A DNA stretch of 64,000 bases from contig JAJPJV010000038.1 of the NCBI GenBank assembly GCA_021324045.1, forward strand, positions 1 through 64,000, written 5' to 3'. Position 1 is the first letter of the stretch; every line of letters begins with the position of its first letter. Positions 49,711 to 59,024 of the stretch are shown here, piece by piece. Under the pieces are notes generated by a model that ran no database searches, was not told the DNA's origin, and saw only the letters and a program-made list of their open reading frames with translations. The position numbers and the translations under genes are program-made. This stretch comes from Actinomycetota bacterium (lineage in GTDB: Bacteria > Actinomycetota > Acidimicrobiia > Acidimicrobiales > RAAP-2).

Positions 49711-49866
49711 TCGGGACCTTTGCGAGGCTGGTCTTGGAGCGCAGACCGTCGGTCCGAGAGGAGCGAATGCCGTGATGCACCGAGGACAGAACTGGGTGAT
49801 CCGGATCGCCTGCCGTTGCCGGGCAGTACTGACCGGCCGGGCCCCCGGCGCCAGCTGCGCGCCTGA

Positions 49867-49892
49867 GCTTGCCGTCAACGTGGACGGCAAGC
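49867..49892. promoter_or_regulatory. Perfect 10-bp hairpin upstream of exporter genes
   Basis: GCTTGCCGTC (49867-49876) and GACGGCAAGC (49883-49892) flank AACGTG. It lies 38 bases before the ATG of the ABC ATPase gene. It may be an operator for a dimeric regulator or an RNA stem in the leader. Confidence 0.4.
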
Positions 49893-49929
49893 CTCCTTGC
49901 GACCCTGCCGGACGAAAGACCCGCCGCCG

Positions 49930-50991
49930 ATGGACCGTCGTGCCGTGACCGCCACGCCTGGCGCCCTTTCGCCGGGCGAGCTGGACACATCGAAGCCGCT
50001 GACCGCGGTGCCACAGCGCTCCCTCGCCATCGAGGTCTCAGCGCTCTCCAAGCGCTACGGAGAGGTACAAGCGGTGCACAGTGTCTCCTTCTCGGTCGAG
50101 CGCGGTGAGGTCTTCGCCTTTCTCGGCCCCAACGGGGCTGGGAAATCCACGACCATCAAGATGCTGTGCACCTTGGCTCGGCCCTCGGCCGGCCGCGCGA
50201 GGGTGGCTGGCTTCGACGTGGTCCGCCAGCCCAAGGCCGTGCGGCGGCACATCGGCCTGGTCTTCCAGGACCAGACCCTCGACGACCAGCTGACCGCGGA
50301 GGAAAACCTGCGCTTCCACGCCGTCCTCTACCGGGTGCCACACGACCAGGTGGCGCGGCGCATCGACCGAGTCCTTCGGCTGGTAGCGCTCGAGGACCGT
50401 CGCCGTGACCTCGTCGGGACCTTCTCGGGCGGCATGGCTCGGCGACTGGAGATCGCCCGGGGAATGCTCCATACCCCCTCAGTGCTGTTCCTGGACGAGC
50501 CCACCGTCGGTCTCGACCCGCAAACCCGGGCGCTGATGTGGGAAGACGTGCTGCGGATGCGCCGGGAGGAAGGGGTGACGATCTTTCTCACCACCCACTA
50601 CATGGACGAGGCCGAATACGCAGATCGGATCGCCATCATCGATCACGGGCAGATCGTGGCCCTCGACACCCCCGATCAACTCAAGCACCAGGTCGCTGCG
50701 GATGCGGTGGAGCTCGTCACCGCAGACGACGTCGTCGCCGAGCAGCGCCTGGCCGCGGCCGGATTCCAGGTGCGCCGAGACCCGGAGCGTCTCGTGATCT
50801 TCACCGCCAACGGCGAGGCCCAGGTCGCCAGGATCGTCGAGTCGGCCGGCGTCGCTGTGAGGAACGTCCACGTCCACCGGCCGACCCTCGACGACGTGTT
50901 CTTGCACTACACCGGGCGCCAGATCCGAGAGGGTCCCGCCGAACGTTCCGTTGCGATGCCTCTTCGAGCACGCATGACCCGCCGCCGCTAG
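49930..50991 (+). CDS. DrrA-type ABC exporter ATPase
   Basis: About 353 residues. After 35 poorly conserved residues the ABC domain has ALSKRYGEVQAVHSVSFSVE, Walker A GPNGAGKSTTIKML, Q-loop IGLVFQDQTLDDQLTAEENL, signature FSGGMARRLEIA, Walker B VLFLDEPTVGLD and H-loop FLTTHYMDEAEYADR. The C-terminal part (to RPTLDDVFLHYTGR) is the DrrA tail. It partners the membrane protein seven bases downstream to export an unknown compound or drug. The start is uncertain between ATG 49930 and TTG 49897. Confidence 0.88.
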   Translation: MDRRAVTATPGALSPGELDTSKPLTAVPQRSLAIEVSALSKRYGEVQAVHSVSFSVERGEVFAFLGPNGAGKSTTIKMLCTLARPSAGRARVAGFDVVRQPKAVRRHIGLVFQDQTLDDQLTAEENLRFHAVLYRVPHDQVARRIDRVLRLVALEDRRRDLVGTFSGGMARRLEIARGMLHTPSVLFLDEPTVGLDPQTRALMWEDVLRMRREEGVTIFLTTHYMDEAEYADRIAIIDHGQIVALDTPDQLKHQVAADAVELVTADDVVAEQRLAAAGFQVRRDPERLVIFTANGEAQVARIVESAGVAVRNVHVHRPTLDDVFLHYTGRQIREGPAERSVAMPLRARMTRRR

Positions 50992-50998
50992 GAGCCCC

Positions 50999-51865
50999 GT
51001 GACTGCCTTGGACCTTCCCTACCCGCCCGCCGTCCTCGCCGACGAGCGCCAGGATCTCCTCTCCGAGCTGCGCACCGTCGGCATGGTGTGGGAGCGCGAG
51101 CTCATCCGGTTCGCGCGCACCCGGACCCGGATCCTCTCGGGCTTCACCCAGCCCATCTTGTTCCTCTTCGTGCTCGGTTATGGAATGACCACCCTCGTCG
51201 GCACAACCGGGGGCTTTGACTTCAAGAAGTTCGTGTTCCCCGGCATCGTGGCCATGACGGTGGTGAGCACGGCCATCTTCTCGGCCATCTCGATCGTCTG
51301 GGATCGCGAGTTCGGCTTCCTACGCGAGATGCTCGTGGCCCCGGTCAGCCGCGCGGCGCTCGTCGTCGGGAAGACCCTCGGCGGAGCGAGCGTGGCCACC
51401 GTCCAGGGCACGATCATGCTCGTGCTCGCCCCGCTCATCGGCGTGCATCTCACTGCCTTGCTCGTCGTCGAAGTGATCGCCACCGAGCTGCTCATGGCCG
51501 TGGCGCTCACCACCTTCGGGGTGTTCGTGGCGAGCCGCATCCAGAAGATGGAGGGCTTCCAGGTGGTCATGCAGCTCCTTTTGTTCCCGATGCTCTTCCT
51601 CTCCGGGGCCCTGTTCCCGCTCAAGGGACTGCCGACCTGGCTGGCGGTGATCACCAGGATCAACCCCCTCACCTATGCCGTCGACCCGTTGCGCCACGTC
51701 GTCTTCGCGGTCCAGCACATGCCGCCAGCAGCTGCGGCGCGCTTCTCCACTGGGGTCAGCCTCTTTGGCTACACGTTGCCCATCGGTGTGGAGCTCGGGA
51801 TCGTCTGCACGTTCGCGGTGGTGTTCCTGAGCCTTGCGATCGCCGGGTTCGGACGACCTGAGTAG
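50999..51865 (+). CDS. DrrB-type ABC-2 exporter permease
   Basis: A 288-residue ABC-2 membrane protein with about six spans. WERELIRFARTRTRILSGFT is the cytoplasmic N-terminal segment contacting the ATPase, ILFLFVLGYGMTTLVG the first span, FGFLREMLVAPVSRAALVVG the conserved loop and FPLKGLPTWLAVITRINPLT the ABC-2 signature. GTG 50999 follows GGAGCCCC, immediately after the TAG of the ATPase gene. Substrate unknown. Confidence 0.9.
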   Translation: MTALDLPYPPAVLADERQDLLSELRTVGMVWERELIRFARTRTRILSGFTQPILFLFVLGYGMTTLVGTTGGFDFKKFVFPGIVAMTVVSTAIFSAISIVWDREFGFLREMLVAPVSRAALVVGKTLGGASVATVQGTIMLVLAPLIGVHLTALLVVEVIATELLMAVALTTFGVFVASRIQKMEGFQVVMQLLLFPMLFLSGALFPLKGLPTWLAVITRINPLTYAVDPLRHVVFAVQHMPPAAAARFSTGVSLFGYTLPIGVELGIVCTFAVVFLSLAIAGFGRPE

Positions 51866-51920
51866 CGCTGGGTCCCCGAACGCAACCAACTGAGGAGGCA
51901 CAACGAGAAAGGAGGCAGCC

Positions 51921-52691
51921 ATGCCATCTGTCGAAGGAAAGGTCGCCGTCGTCACCGGCGGCGGGGCAGGGATCGGTCGTGCAACTGCAGCGCTGTTCGC
52001 CAAGAGCGGCGCGAAGGTGGCGGTCACCGATATCAACGAGGCCCAAGGACGTGAAACCGTCGCCAAGATCACCGTCGACGGCGGTGACGCCATCTTCCTC
52101 CCCCATGACGTGGCCTCCGAGGAACAATGGGAGCGTGTCCTCGCCGAAGCCAAGGAGCACTTCGGGGGCGTCGACGTTCTCGTCAACAACGCCGGGATCT
52201 ACATCATCGCCCCACTGGCTGAGACCACGCTGGAGCAGTGGAACAGGTTGTTCTCGATCAACGTCACCGGGGTGTTCCTCGGCTCCAAGCACGTCGTCCC
52301 CTATCTCGCCGAGCGTGGTGGCGGATCGATCATCAACCTGTCGTCGGTCGCGGGCTTGCTCGGCGCAGCCGGCCATGCCTGCTACGGTGCGAGCAAGGGC
52401 GCGGTGCGCATCTTGACCAAGGACCTGGCCGCGGAGCTTGGCGCGCAGAACATTCGGGTCAACTCGATTCACCCGACCTACGTCAGAACCGCGATGGCCG
52501 ACTACGGCGCAGCGATGGCCGGCAAGACCATTGAGGAGCTTGGGCGCAACATGTCCGTGCTCGGCCGGATCGCTGAACCCGAGGACGTGGCCAACGTGAT
52601 CGTGTTCCTCGCTGCTGAGGAGTCCCGATACCTGACGGGTGCAGAGTTCGTCGTCGATGGAGGGGGTGGCACCTCGATCCTGTCCGTCTGA
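51921..52691 (+). CDS. Short-chain dehydrogenase/reductase
   Basis: A 256-residue classical SDR. The NAD(P)-binding TGGGAGIGRATAALF is near residue 12, VTDINEAQGR favours NAD over NADP (Asp after the second strand), DVLVNNAGIY, catalytic Ser in INLSSVAG and YGASKGAV with the Tyr-Lys pair complete the active site, and the end YLTGAEFVVDGGGGTS is typical of 3-alpha/20-beta-hydroxysteroid or cyclohexanol-type SDRs. The substrate is unknown. A strong GGAGG precedes the ATG. It is probably its own unit, 55 bases after drrB. Confidence 0.9.
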   Translation: MPSVEGKVAVVTGGGAGIGRATAALFAKSGAKVAVTDINEAQGRETVAKITVDGGDAIFLPHDVASEEQWERVLAEAKEHFGGVDVLVNNAGIYIIAPLAETTLEQWNRLFSINVTGVFLGSKHVVPYLAERGGGSIINLSSVAGLLGAAGHACYGASKGAVRILTKDLAAELGAQNIRVNSIHPTYVRTAMADYGAAMAGKTIEELGRNMSVLGRIAEPEDVANVIVFLAAEESRYLTGAEFVVDGGGGTSILSV

Positions 52692-52700
52692 GGCCCCTCC

Positions 52701-52810
52701 GAGACGCCAGGGTGACCGGCGCACACGCGCGTACTGCGCACCTCGAGCGTCGACGCCAACGCCCGAGGTGCGAGGACCATTTCACGACCGGCCCTGCGTC
52801 CTGGCGTCTC
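52701..52810. terminator. Nested inverted-repeat structure between convergent genes
   Basis: GAGACGCCAGG (52701-52711) pairs perfectly with CCTGGCGTCTC (52800-52810), and inside it CGCACCTCG (52737-52745) pairs with CGAGGTGCG (52764-52772). The element spans nearly the whole gap between the SDR and the dihydroorotate-dehydrogenase-like gene. It looks like a large bidirectional terminator or a structured RNA; no T-run is seen. Confidence 0.45.
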
Positions 52811-52855
52811 GAACCCAGCACAGCAATGACGTTTCTGGGCTTGCCAACGGAGCAC

Positions 52856-53791
52856 TCACCTCGCCTCGGCGGCGAGCAACCCTCTGAGCTCCTCGAGGCG
52901 GCTGAAGCCCTTGCTTGCCATCCAGGCGCAGAGCCCGCCGAGCAAGACCTGTGCGTACTCGGGGCCGTGACGAAGGAGCGCCGAGGCGGTCATGACGACG
53001 TCCGAGCCAGCGAGCAGATGCTTGGCAACGTCATCTGGACCCTCGACGCCGCTCGAGGCTGCCAGGCTGATGGTGAGGCGTCGGCGCAGCAGCGCGATCC
53101 ATGCTCGAGGCAGGCGGCCGTCGGCCGGGCTCGACAACCCACCGCTGGGAACCACTGCCAGGGCCTGCGGATCGATGTCAGGGCAGAGAAAACGGTTGAA
53201 GAGCACCAGCCCGTCGGCGCCGGCCGCGGCGAAGCGGCGGGCCATCTCCCCGGCTGCGCTGTAGCAAGGGTTCATCTTGACTGCCACCGGAACGCTGACG
53301 ACTGCCTTGACCAGCCGGAGGGCCTCGAGCTGTCGCTCCTCGATCACCCGGCCGGAGACCTCGTCCTCCACCGGCAACGAAGGGAGGAAATTGAGCTCGA
53401 TGGCGACCGCGCCGGCGTCTTGCATTTGGCGGGCGTAGGTCGTCCAGCCCGCCGGGGTAACCGCGTTGAGCGAGGCGATCACAGGAATGGCGACGGCGGA
53501 ACTCGCCCGCTCGATCAGGCTGAGGTAGCGCCGAGGCGCGGCGTCTGCCAGGGCCGCCTCGGGAAAGTACGTGAGCGATTCGGCAAAGCGCTCACTCCCG
53601 GCTTCGACGAGTGCTCCGTGGCGTCTCGCCTCCGCCTCCAGTACCTCCTCGAACAACGAGGAGAGCACGACTGCCCCCACCCCGGCGTCGGCCAGTTGCC
53701 GTACCCCTTCGACGGTGCGCGACAACGGCGAGGCCGAGGCGACCACAGGGTTCTTGAGCCTGAAGCCCAGGTACGAGGTGGAAAGGTCCAT
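52856..53791 (-). CDS. Dihydroorotate-dehydrogenase-like flavoprotein lacking catalytic Cys
   Basis: A 311-residue FMN-barrel protein of the DHODH class 1 fold. GFRLKNPVVASASPLSRTVE is the N-terminal strand region, ELNFLPSLPVEDEVSGRVIE corresponds to the active-site loop and VAVKMNPCYSAAGEM and GADGLVLFNRFLCPDID follow. Class 1 enzymes have a catalytic Cys/Ser in an SCPN loop; here that place reads FLPSLP, so true DHODH activity is unlikely. Such proteins are commonly encoded next to PFOR. Its ATG overlaps the PFOR stop (TGATG), so it is the last gene of the operon. Confidence 0.8.
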   Translation of the reverse strand: MDLSTSYLGFRLKNPVVASASPLSRTVEGVRQLADAGVGAVVLSSLFEEVLEAEARRHGALVEAGSERFAESLTYFPEAALADAAPRRYLSLIERASSAVAIPVIASLNAVTPAGWTTYARQMQDAGAVAIELNFLPSLPVEDEVSGRVIEERQLEALRLVKAVVSVPVAVKMNPCYSAAGEMARRFAAAGADGLVLFNRFLCPDIDPQALAVVPSGGLSSPADGRLPRAWIALLRRRLTISLAASSGVEGPDDVAKHLLAGSDVVMTASALLRHGPEYAQVLLGGLCAWMASKGFSRLEELRGLLAAEAR

Positions 53792-56700
53792 CAGCGCTCC
53801 TTGCGAGCGTCGGCGGGAAATCGATGAGCTGGCCGAGTGGCCATCTCCTCGTAGGTCTCCCAGCGCAGCCGCACGGCGTCCCGGGCCAGGGCCGCGAGTC
53901 GTTCGGCCTCGGCCGGGTCCGAGGTCGCGAGCATGGAGTAGCGGAGCTCTCGGCTGGTGTAGTCCTCCAAGGGGATCCGTGGCCTCGGCGAGTCCAACAG
54001 GAACGGGTTCTCTCCGTTGGCCCGAAGGAGCGGGTCGTAGCGCAGCAGGGGCCAGGATCCGCTCGCGACGGCTCGGTGCTGCTGGTCCAAGCCGTCGCGC
54101 ATGTCGATGCCATGGGCGATGCAGTGGCTGTAGGCGATGATGAGCGAGGGGCCGTCGAAGCTCTCTGCTTCTCGGAAGGCACGCAAGGTCTGCTGGGGAT
54201 CGGCCCCCATGGCGACCCGGGCCACGTACACGCTCCCGTACGCGATGGCCTGGAGGGCCAAATCCTTCTTCTCGACCGCCTTGCCGGCGGCGGCGAACTT
54301 GGCGACCGCACCCAGTGGCGTGGCCTTGGAAGCCTGGCCCCCCGTGTTCGAGTACACCTCGGTGTCGAGCACGAGCACGTTGACGTCGCGGCCGCTCGCG
54401 AGCACGTGGTCCAGACCGCCGGAGCCGATGTCGTAGGCCCAGCCATCTCCACCCACGATCCAGATGCTTCGGCGGAGCAGGTACTCGAGAAGGCTTTGGA
54501 GCTCGATGGCTGCCGGAATGCTGAGCGCAAGGAGACGCTGCCGCACCTCGGCCAGCCGCTCGCGCTGGGCGGCAAGCTCCGACTCGCTGCGCTGGGGTGC
54601 CTCGAGAATGGCAGAGACGAGCTCAGGGCCCAGCTGGTCCTTGAGCTCCGCCAGACGCGCTCGCGCACGCGCGCCGTGATGGTCGGCGGCCAGGCGCAGA
54701 CCCAGCCCGAACTCGGCATTGTCTTCGAACAGCGAGTTCGACCACGCAGGCCCTCGTCCTGCGGCGTCGGTGGTCCAGGGCGTGGTCGGGAGATTGCCCC
54801 CGTAGATCGACGAGCACCCCGTGGCGTTGGCGATCACGGCCCGGTCGCCAAAGAGCTGCGACACCAGCTTGAGGTAGGGGGTCTCGCCACAGCCCGCACA
54901 GGCCCCGGAGAACTCGAACAGCGGGGTGAGAAACTGGGTACCGCGCACCGTGCCGAAGTCCACCCGAGGGCGCTCGGCATCGGGGAGGGTCTCGAAGAAG
55001 GCGGCGTTCCGGCGCTCGGCCGCCACGACGTCATCGCGCCAGGTGAGGTTGATCGCTCGACGGGTTGGGTCCTTCGGGGCGGTGACGGGGCAGGCCTCGA
55101 CGCACAGCGCGCACCCAGTGCAGTCTTCGACGGAGACCTGCAGGGTGTAGCGAGTGTCGGGCAGGCCTCGAGCGTTCAGGGGAGCCGAGCGAAACCCAGG
55201 CGGTGCATCGGCGAGACGCCGGCGATCGTAGAATTTGGCGCGAAGCACGCTGTGGGGGCAGACGAAGCTGCAGTTGCCGCACTGGATACAGGCCTGTGCA
55301 TCCCAGTCGGCGACGAGATCGGAGATGTTGCGCTTCTCGTAGGCAGCGGTCCCGCTCGGCCAGCTGCCATCCGGGGGCAGCGCGCTGACCGGGAGCTCAT
55401 CCCCGCGTCCGGCCATCATCACCGCCGTCACGGCCTTGACGAACTGCGGAGCGCTGTCAGGCACAAGTGGCGGCAGCTCGAAGGTCGACGTCGCCTCGTC
55501 GGGGATCTCGACCCTCGCCAGCTGCTCAACCGCTCGGTCGACCGCCGACAGGTTGGCCTCGACGACCTTCGTGCCACGGCGCCCGTAGGTCTTGCGGATG
55601 GCCTCCTTCATGCGGTCGAGCGCCTCGCCTGCTTCGAGGACCCCGGAGATGCTGAAGAAGCAGGCCTGCAGGATCGTGTTGATCCGCTCGCCGAGTCCGA
55701 GCTCTCGGGCGATGCGATTGGCATCGATGACCCATAGCGAGAGCCCCTTTTCGAGGATCCGCTCCTGGATCGAGCGTGCGAGGGTCTCCCACACTCGTTC
55801 AGGGGGCTGGGAGCAGTTGAGCAAGACCGCGGCCCCTGGGGCGGCACGGGCGAGCACCTCCTGGCGTCCGAGGAGCCCGAAGTGGTGGCAGCCCACGAAG
55901 CCCGCTTTCTCCACGAGGTACGGGGCCTTGATGGGCCGGGGTCCGAAGCGCAGATGTGAGACCGTCTCGGAGCCGGACTTCTTCGAGTCGTACACGAAGT
56001 ACCCCTGGGCATAGCGCCGCGTGCCGAGGATCTTGATGGTGTTCTTGTTGGCCCCGACCGTCCCGTCGGCGCCTCGGCCGAAGAAGACCGCCCGCAGGGT
56101 CTCCGCCGGCTCGATGTCCAAGGCGCCATAGGGGATGGAGGTCCCCGAGACGTCGTCGGTGATGCCGACGGTGAAACGCCGGCGCGGACGTGCTGTGGCG
56201 AGTTCGGCGAAGATCCCCGCAGCCATCGCGGGGGTGAACTCCTTGGAGGAAAGCCCGTAACGACCGCCGATCACCTCCGGCATCGCGACCCGCTCGTTTC
56301 GGGTGGAGGCCTCTGCCACCACCCCCAGCACATCGAGGAACAACGGCTCCCCGAACGATCCAGGCTCCTTCGTGCGATCGAGCACCGCGATCCGCCGAAC
56401 CGTCTGCGGGAGCACGCCGAGGAGGGCCTCGCCCGGGAATGGCCGGTAGAGCCGAACGGTCACCGCCCCCACGCGCTCGCCGCGAGCGGCAAGGTAGGCG
56501 ACGGTCTCGCGAAGCGTCTCGGCACCCGAGCCCATGGCGATGGCCACCCGCTCCGCCTCGGGATGCCCTGCGTAGTCCACGATGTGGTAACGACGCCCGC
56601 AACGCTCGGCGAGGGCTTCCATGGACTGCTCGACGAGGGCCGGGACCTGGGCATAGAACGGGTTCACGGTCTCGCGGGCCTGGAAGTAGACGTCAGGGTT

Positions 56701-57351
56701 CTGGGAGGTGCCGCGGATCAGCGCGTGCTCGGGGGACAACGCCCGGGCGCGATGAGCCCGTACCAGCTCCTCGGGCACCAGTGTCAAGAGATCGTCTTCG
56801 GAGAGCAGCTCGATCGTGTTGAGCTCGTGGGAGGTACGGAACCCGTCGAAGAAGTGCACGAAGGGCACCCGGGCCCGAAGGGTTGCAGCCTGGGCAACGG
56901 CAGCCAGGTCGTGGGCCTCCTGCACCGAGGACGAGCCGAGCAGCGCGAAGCCGGTCTGGCGTACTGCCATCACGTCCTGGTGGTCCCCGAAGATCGACAG
57001 CCCCTGGGCAGCCAGCGACCGAGCCGCCACGTGGAAGACCGTCGGGGTGAGCTCGCCAGCGATCTTGTACATGTCGGGGATCATGAGCAACAGGCCTTGG
57101 GAGGCGGTGAAGGTCGTCGACAGCGCCCCGCCTTGCAGGGCCCCGTGCAGGGCACCTGCCGCGCCGCCCTCGCTTTGCATCTCGACCACCGTTGGGACGC
57201 TGCCGTAGATGTTGGGGCGTCCGCTCGCGGACCACGTGTCGGCGAGTTCGGCCATCGGTGAGGCTGGGGTGATGGGGAAGATCGCGCAGATCTCGTTCGT
57301 GTGGTACGCGACCGTCACCGCCGCTTCGTTGCCGTCGACGGTTGCTCGCAT
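53791..57351 (-). CDS. nifJ: Pyruvate:ferredoxin (flavodoxin) oxidoreductase
   Basis: A single-chain PFOR of 1186 residues that converts pyruvate and CoA to acetyl-CoA, CO2 and reduced ferredoxin. Domains in order: N-terminal TPP/substrate domain (VAYHTNEICAIFPITPASPM), transketolase C-like domain, the GADGTVGANKNTIKI gamma domain, a two-cluster ferredoxin domain (CIQCGNCSFVCP and CTGCALCVEACP), and the TPP domain with CAGCGETPYLKL for the proximal cluster and GDGWAYDIGSGG/YSNTGGQASKATP. A late Cys in YSHCIAHGI is the fourth proximal ligand. ATG 57351 overlaps the stop of the GltD-like gene (TGATG). A longer frame to 58659 is antisense-free shadow over that gene. Confidence 0.95.
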   Translation of the reverse strand: MRATVDGNEAAVTVAYHTNEICAIFPITPASPMAELADTWSASGRPNIYGSVPTVVEMQSEGGAAGALHGALQGGALSTTFTASQGLLLMIPDMYKIAGELTPTVFHVAARSLAAQGLSIFGDHQDVMAVRQTGFALLGSSSVQEAHDLAAVAQAATLRARVPFVHFFDGFRTSHELNTIELLSEDDLLTLVPEELVRAHRARALSPEHALIRGTSQNPDVYFQARETVNPFYAQVPALVEQSMEALAERCGRRYHIVDYAGHPEAERVAIAMGSGAETLRETVAYLAARGERVGAVTVRLYRPFPGEALLGVLPQTVRRIAVLDRTKEPGSFGEPLFLDVLGVVAEASTRNERVAMPEVIGGRYGLSSKEFTPAMAAGIFAELATARPRRRFTVGITDDVSGTSIPYGALDIEPAETLRAVFFGRGADGTVGANKNTIKILGTRRYAQGYFVYDSKKSGSETVSHLRFGPRPIKAPYLVEKAGFVGCHHFGLLGRQEVLARAAPGAAVLLNCSQPPERVWETLARSIQERILEKGLSLWVIDANRIARELGLGERINTILQACFFSISGVLEAGEALDRMKEAIRKTYGRRGTKVVEANLSAVDRAVEQLARVEIPDEATSTFELPPLVPDSAPQFVKAVTAVMMAGRGDELPVSALPPDGSWPSGTAAYEKRNISDLVADWDAQACIQCGNCSFVCPHSVLRAKFYDRRRLADAPPGFRSAPLNARGLPDTRYTLQVSVEDCTGCALCVEACPVTAPKDPTRRAINLTWRDDVVAAERRNAAFFETLPDAERPRVDFGTVRGTQFLTPLFEFSGACAGCGETPYLKLVSQLFGDRAVIANATGCSSIYGGNLPTTPWTTDAAGRGPAWSNSLFEDNAEFGLGLRLAADHHGARARARLAELKDQLGPELVSAILEAPQRSESELAAQRERLAEVRQRLLALSIPAAIELQSLLEYLLRRSIWIVGGDGWAYDIGSGGLDHVLASGRDVNVLVLDTEVYSNTGGQASKATPLGAVAKFAAAGKAVEKKDLALQAIAYGSVYVARVAMGADPQQTLRAFREAESFDGPSLIIAYSHCIAHGIDMRDGLDQQHRAVASGSWPLLRYDPLLRANGENPFLLDSPRPRIPLEDYTSRELRYSMLATSDPAEAERLAALARDAVRLRWETYEEMATRPAHRFPADARKER

Positions 57352-59024
57352 CAGCGGGCCTGCAGACCAGCCCCCGGTTCGGGGACCATCTCGATGGCGT
57401 GCACCGGGCACTGCTCGAAGCAGGCGGCGCAACCGGTACAACGCTGGTAGTCGAACCGGTAGCGGTTGCCCGGGCCGAGCTTGATCACCGCATCCTCCGG
57501 GCACGCCCCGAGGCATCCGTCGCACTCGAAGCAGTTTCCGCACGACAGACAGCGCGTCGCTTCGTACACCGCCGCCCCCGGGGACAGTCCCCCCTTGACC
57601 TCGGAGAAATCCGAGACTCGCTCGGTCGGCGCCAATTCGGGCTGCTCGGGTCGGGGGAAGTCCCCGAAGTACCACAGGTGCAAGCCATCGAAGCTTGCCA
57701 AGGGGTGCTTGGGCGGCGTCGACGCCGGGCGCCCCGACAGCCACGCATCGATGTGCCGGGCGGCCTTCTTGCCATGCCCAACCCCGACGGTCACCGTGCG
57801 CTCGGTGGGCACCATGTCGCCACCGGCGAAGATCCCCGGCGCGCCGGTCATCATCGATCGGGACACCACGACGGTGCCCTCCGGCGAGAAGCGCACCCCT
57901 GGGACCGAACGAAGGAACGCGGTGTCGGTCTCTTGGCCGAGGGCCAAGATCAGGCTGTCGGCCGGGAGCGCTTCGAACTGCCCAGTCGGATGGGGCACGC
58001 CGGCCTCGTCGAGCTCCATCGCCTCTACCACCAGCTTGGGTCCTTCGAAGGCGCTGATCGTGCGCAGCCAGTGGATTCGGACCCCTTCGGCCTCGGCATC
58101 GGCGGCTTCTTCTTCGTGGGCGGGCATCTGGGCGCGCGTGCGGCGATAGATCACGAGGGCATCCTCGGCACCAAGGCGCCGGGCCGTGCGGGCGGCGTCC
58201 ATGGCCGTATTGCCTCCGCCGTAGACCGCAACGCGCCGGCCCAGCGCCGGCCGCTCCCCTTTGGCGACGTCCCTGAGGAACGACACCGCGTCGAGGATCC
58301 GGGCCGCATCCCGGGCGGGGATGTCCACCCGCCTGGAGAGCTGGGCGCCGACCGCGACGAACACGGCATCGAAGGCCCCCTCCCCTCGCTCGGCCTCCAA
58401 ATCCTCGACCCGGTGCCCGCAGACGATGCGCGGCCCCAGTGCCCAGATCCGTTCGAGCTCTGCCTTCAGGACGTCCCGAGGCAGGCGGTAGGCGGGAATG
58501 CCGTAACGCATCATCCCGCCCGGTTCGGGTCCAGCGTCGCGCACCTCGACCTCGTGTCCTCGGCGAGCCAGGTGATACGCGGCCGACAGCCCACTTGGAC
58601 CCGCCCCGATCACCAGGACCCGCTTGCCGCTCCTGGCCGGCGCCATTGGCAACGTCCATCCTTGTTCCAGCGCCAAGTCACCTAGGAAGCGCTCCACTGC
58701 GTGGATGGAGACTGCCTCGTCCAATTTGCCCCGGTTGCAGGCGCCCTCGCAGGGGTGGTAGCAGACCCGTCCCTCGATGGCTGGGAACGGGTTGTCCATG
58801 ACGAGTGAACGCCATGCCTGCTCGTAACGGCCGGCCTCGACGTCGGCGAGCCACGCTTGGACGTTCTCTCCCGCCTGGCACTGCGCGTTGCAGGGGGGGA
58901 GCAGGTCGACATACACGGGCCGTTGGGTACGGAACGGCCCGCCACGGCCATGTTCGTGCAACAGGTCCGGAACTGCAGTGAGGTCACGCTGCGCCCATGA
59001 CAGCGGCTTGCGTTCCACGGACAT
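57351..59024 (-). CDS. GltD-like NAD(P)H flavoprotein with extra ferredoxin domain
   Basis: About 557 residues. The N-terminal Fe-S segment has CNAQCQAGENVQAWL and CYHPCEGACNRG, as in glutamate synthase small subunit and PreT. Then come FAD-binding VLVIGAGPSGLSAAYHLARR and NAD(P)-binding VAVYGGGNTAMDAARTARRL. The C-terminal 75 residues have two further [4Fe-4S] motifs (CGNCFECDGCLGACP and CTGCAACFEQCP). No GltB is nearby. Lying first in the operon with PFOR, it probably moves electrons between reduced ferredoxin and NAD(P). ATG 59024 was chosen from homology; the longer frame to 59384 is unsupported. Confidence 0.85.
   Translation of the reverse strand: MSVERKPLSWAQRDLTAVPDLLHEHGRGGPFRTQRPVYVDLLPPCNAQCQAGENVQAWLADVEAGRYEQAWRSLVMDNPFPAIEGRVCYHPCEGACNRGKLDEAVSIHAVERFLGDLALEQGWTLPMAPARSGKRVLVIGAGPSGLSAAYHLARRGHEVEVRDAGPEPGGMMRYGIPAYRLPRDVLKAELERIWALGPRIVCGHRVEDLEAERGEGAFDAVFVAVGAQLSRRVDIPARDAARILDAVSFLRDVAKGERPALGRRVAVYGGGNTAMDAARTARRLGAEDALVIYRRTRAQMPAHEEEAADAEAEGVRIHWLRTISAFEGPKLVVEAMELDEAGVPHPTGQFEALPADSLILALGQETDTAFLRSVPGVRFSPEGTVVVSRSMMTGAPGIFAGGDMVPTERTVTVGVGHGKKAARHIDAWLSGRPASTPPKHPLASFDGLHLWYFGDFPRPEQPELAPTERVSDFSEVKGGLSPGAAVYEATRCLSCGNCFECDGCLGACPEDAVIKLGPGNRYRFDYQRCTGCAACFEQCPVHAIEMVPEPGAGLQAR

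Noticed and set aside
57352-58659. Upstream extension of the PFOR frame to 58659
   Set aside because: It overlaps the GltD-like gene in another frame and lacks homology; PFOR begins at 57351 with a TGATG junction.
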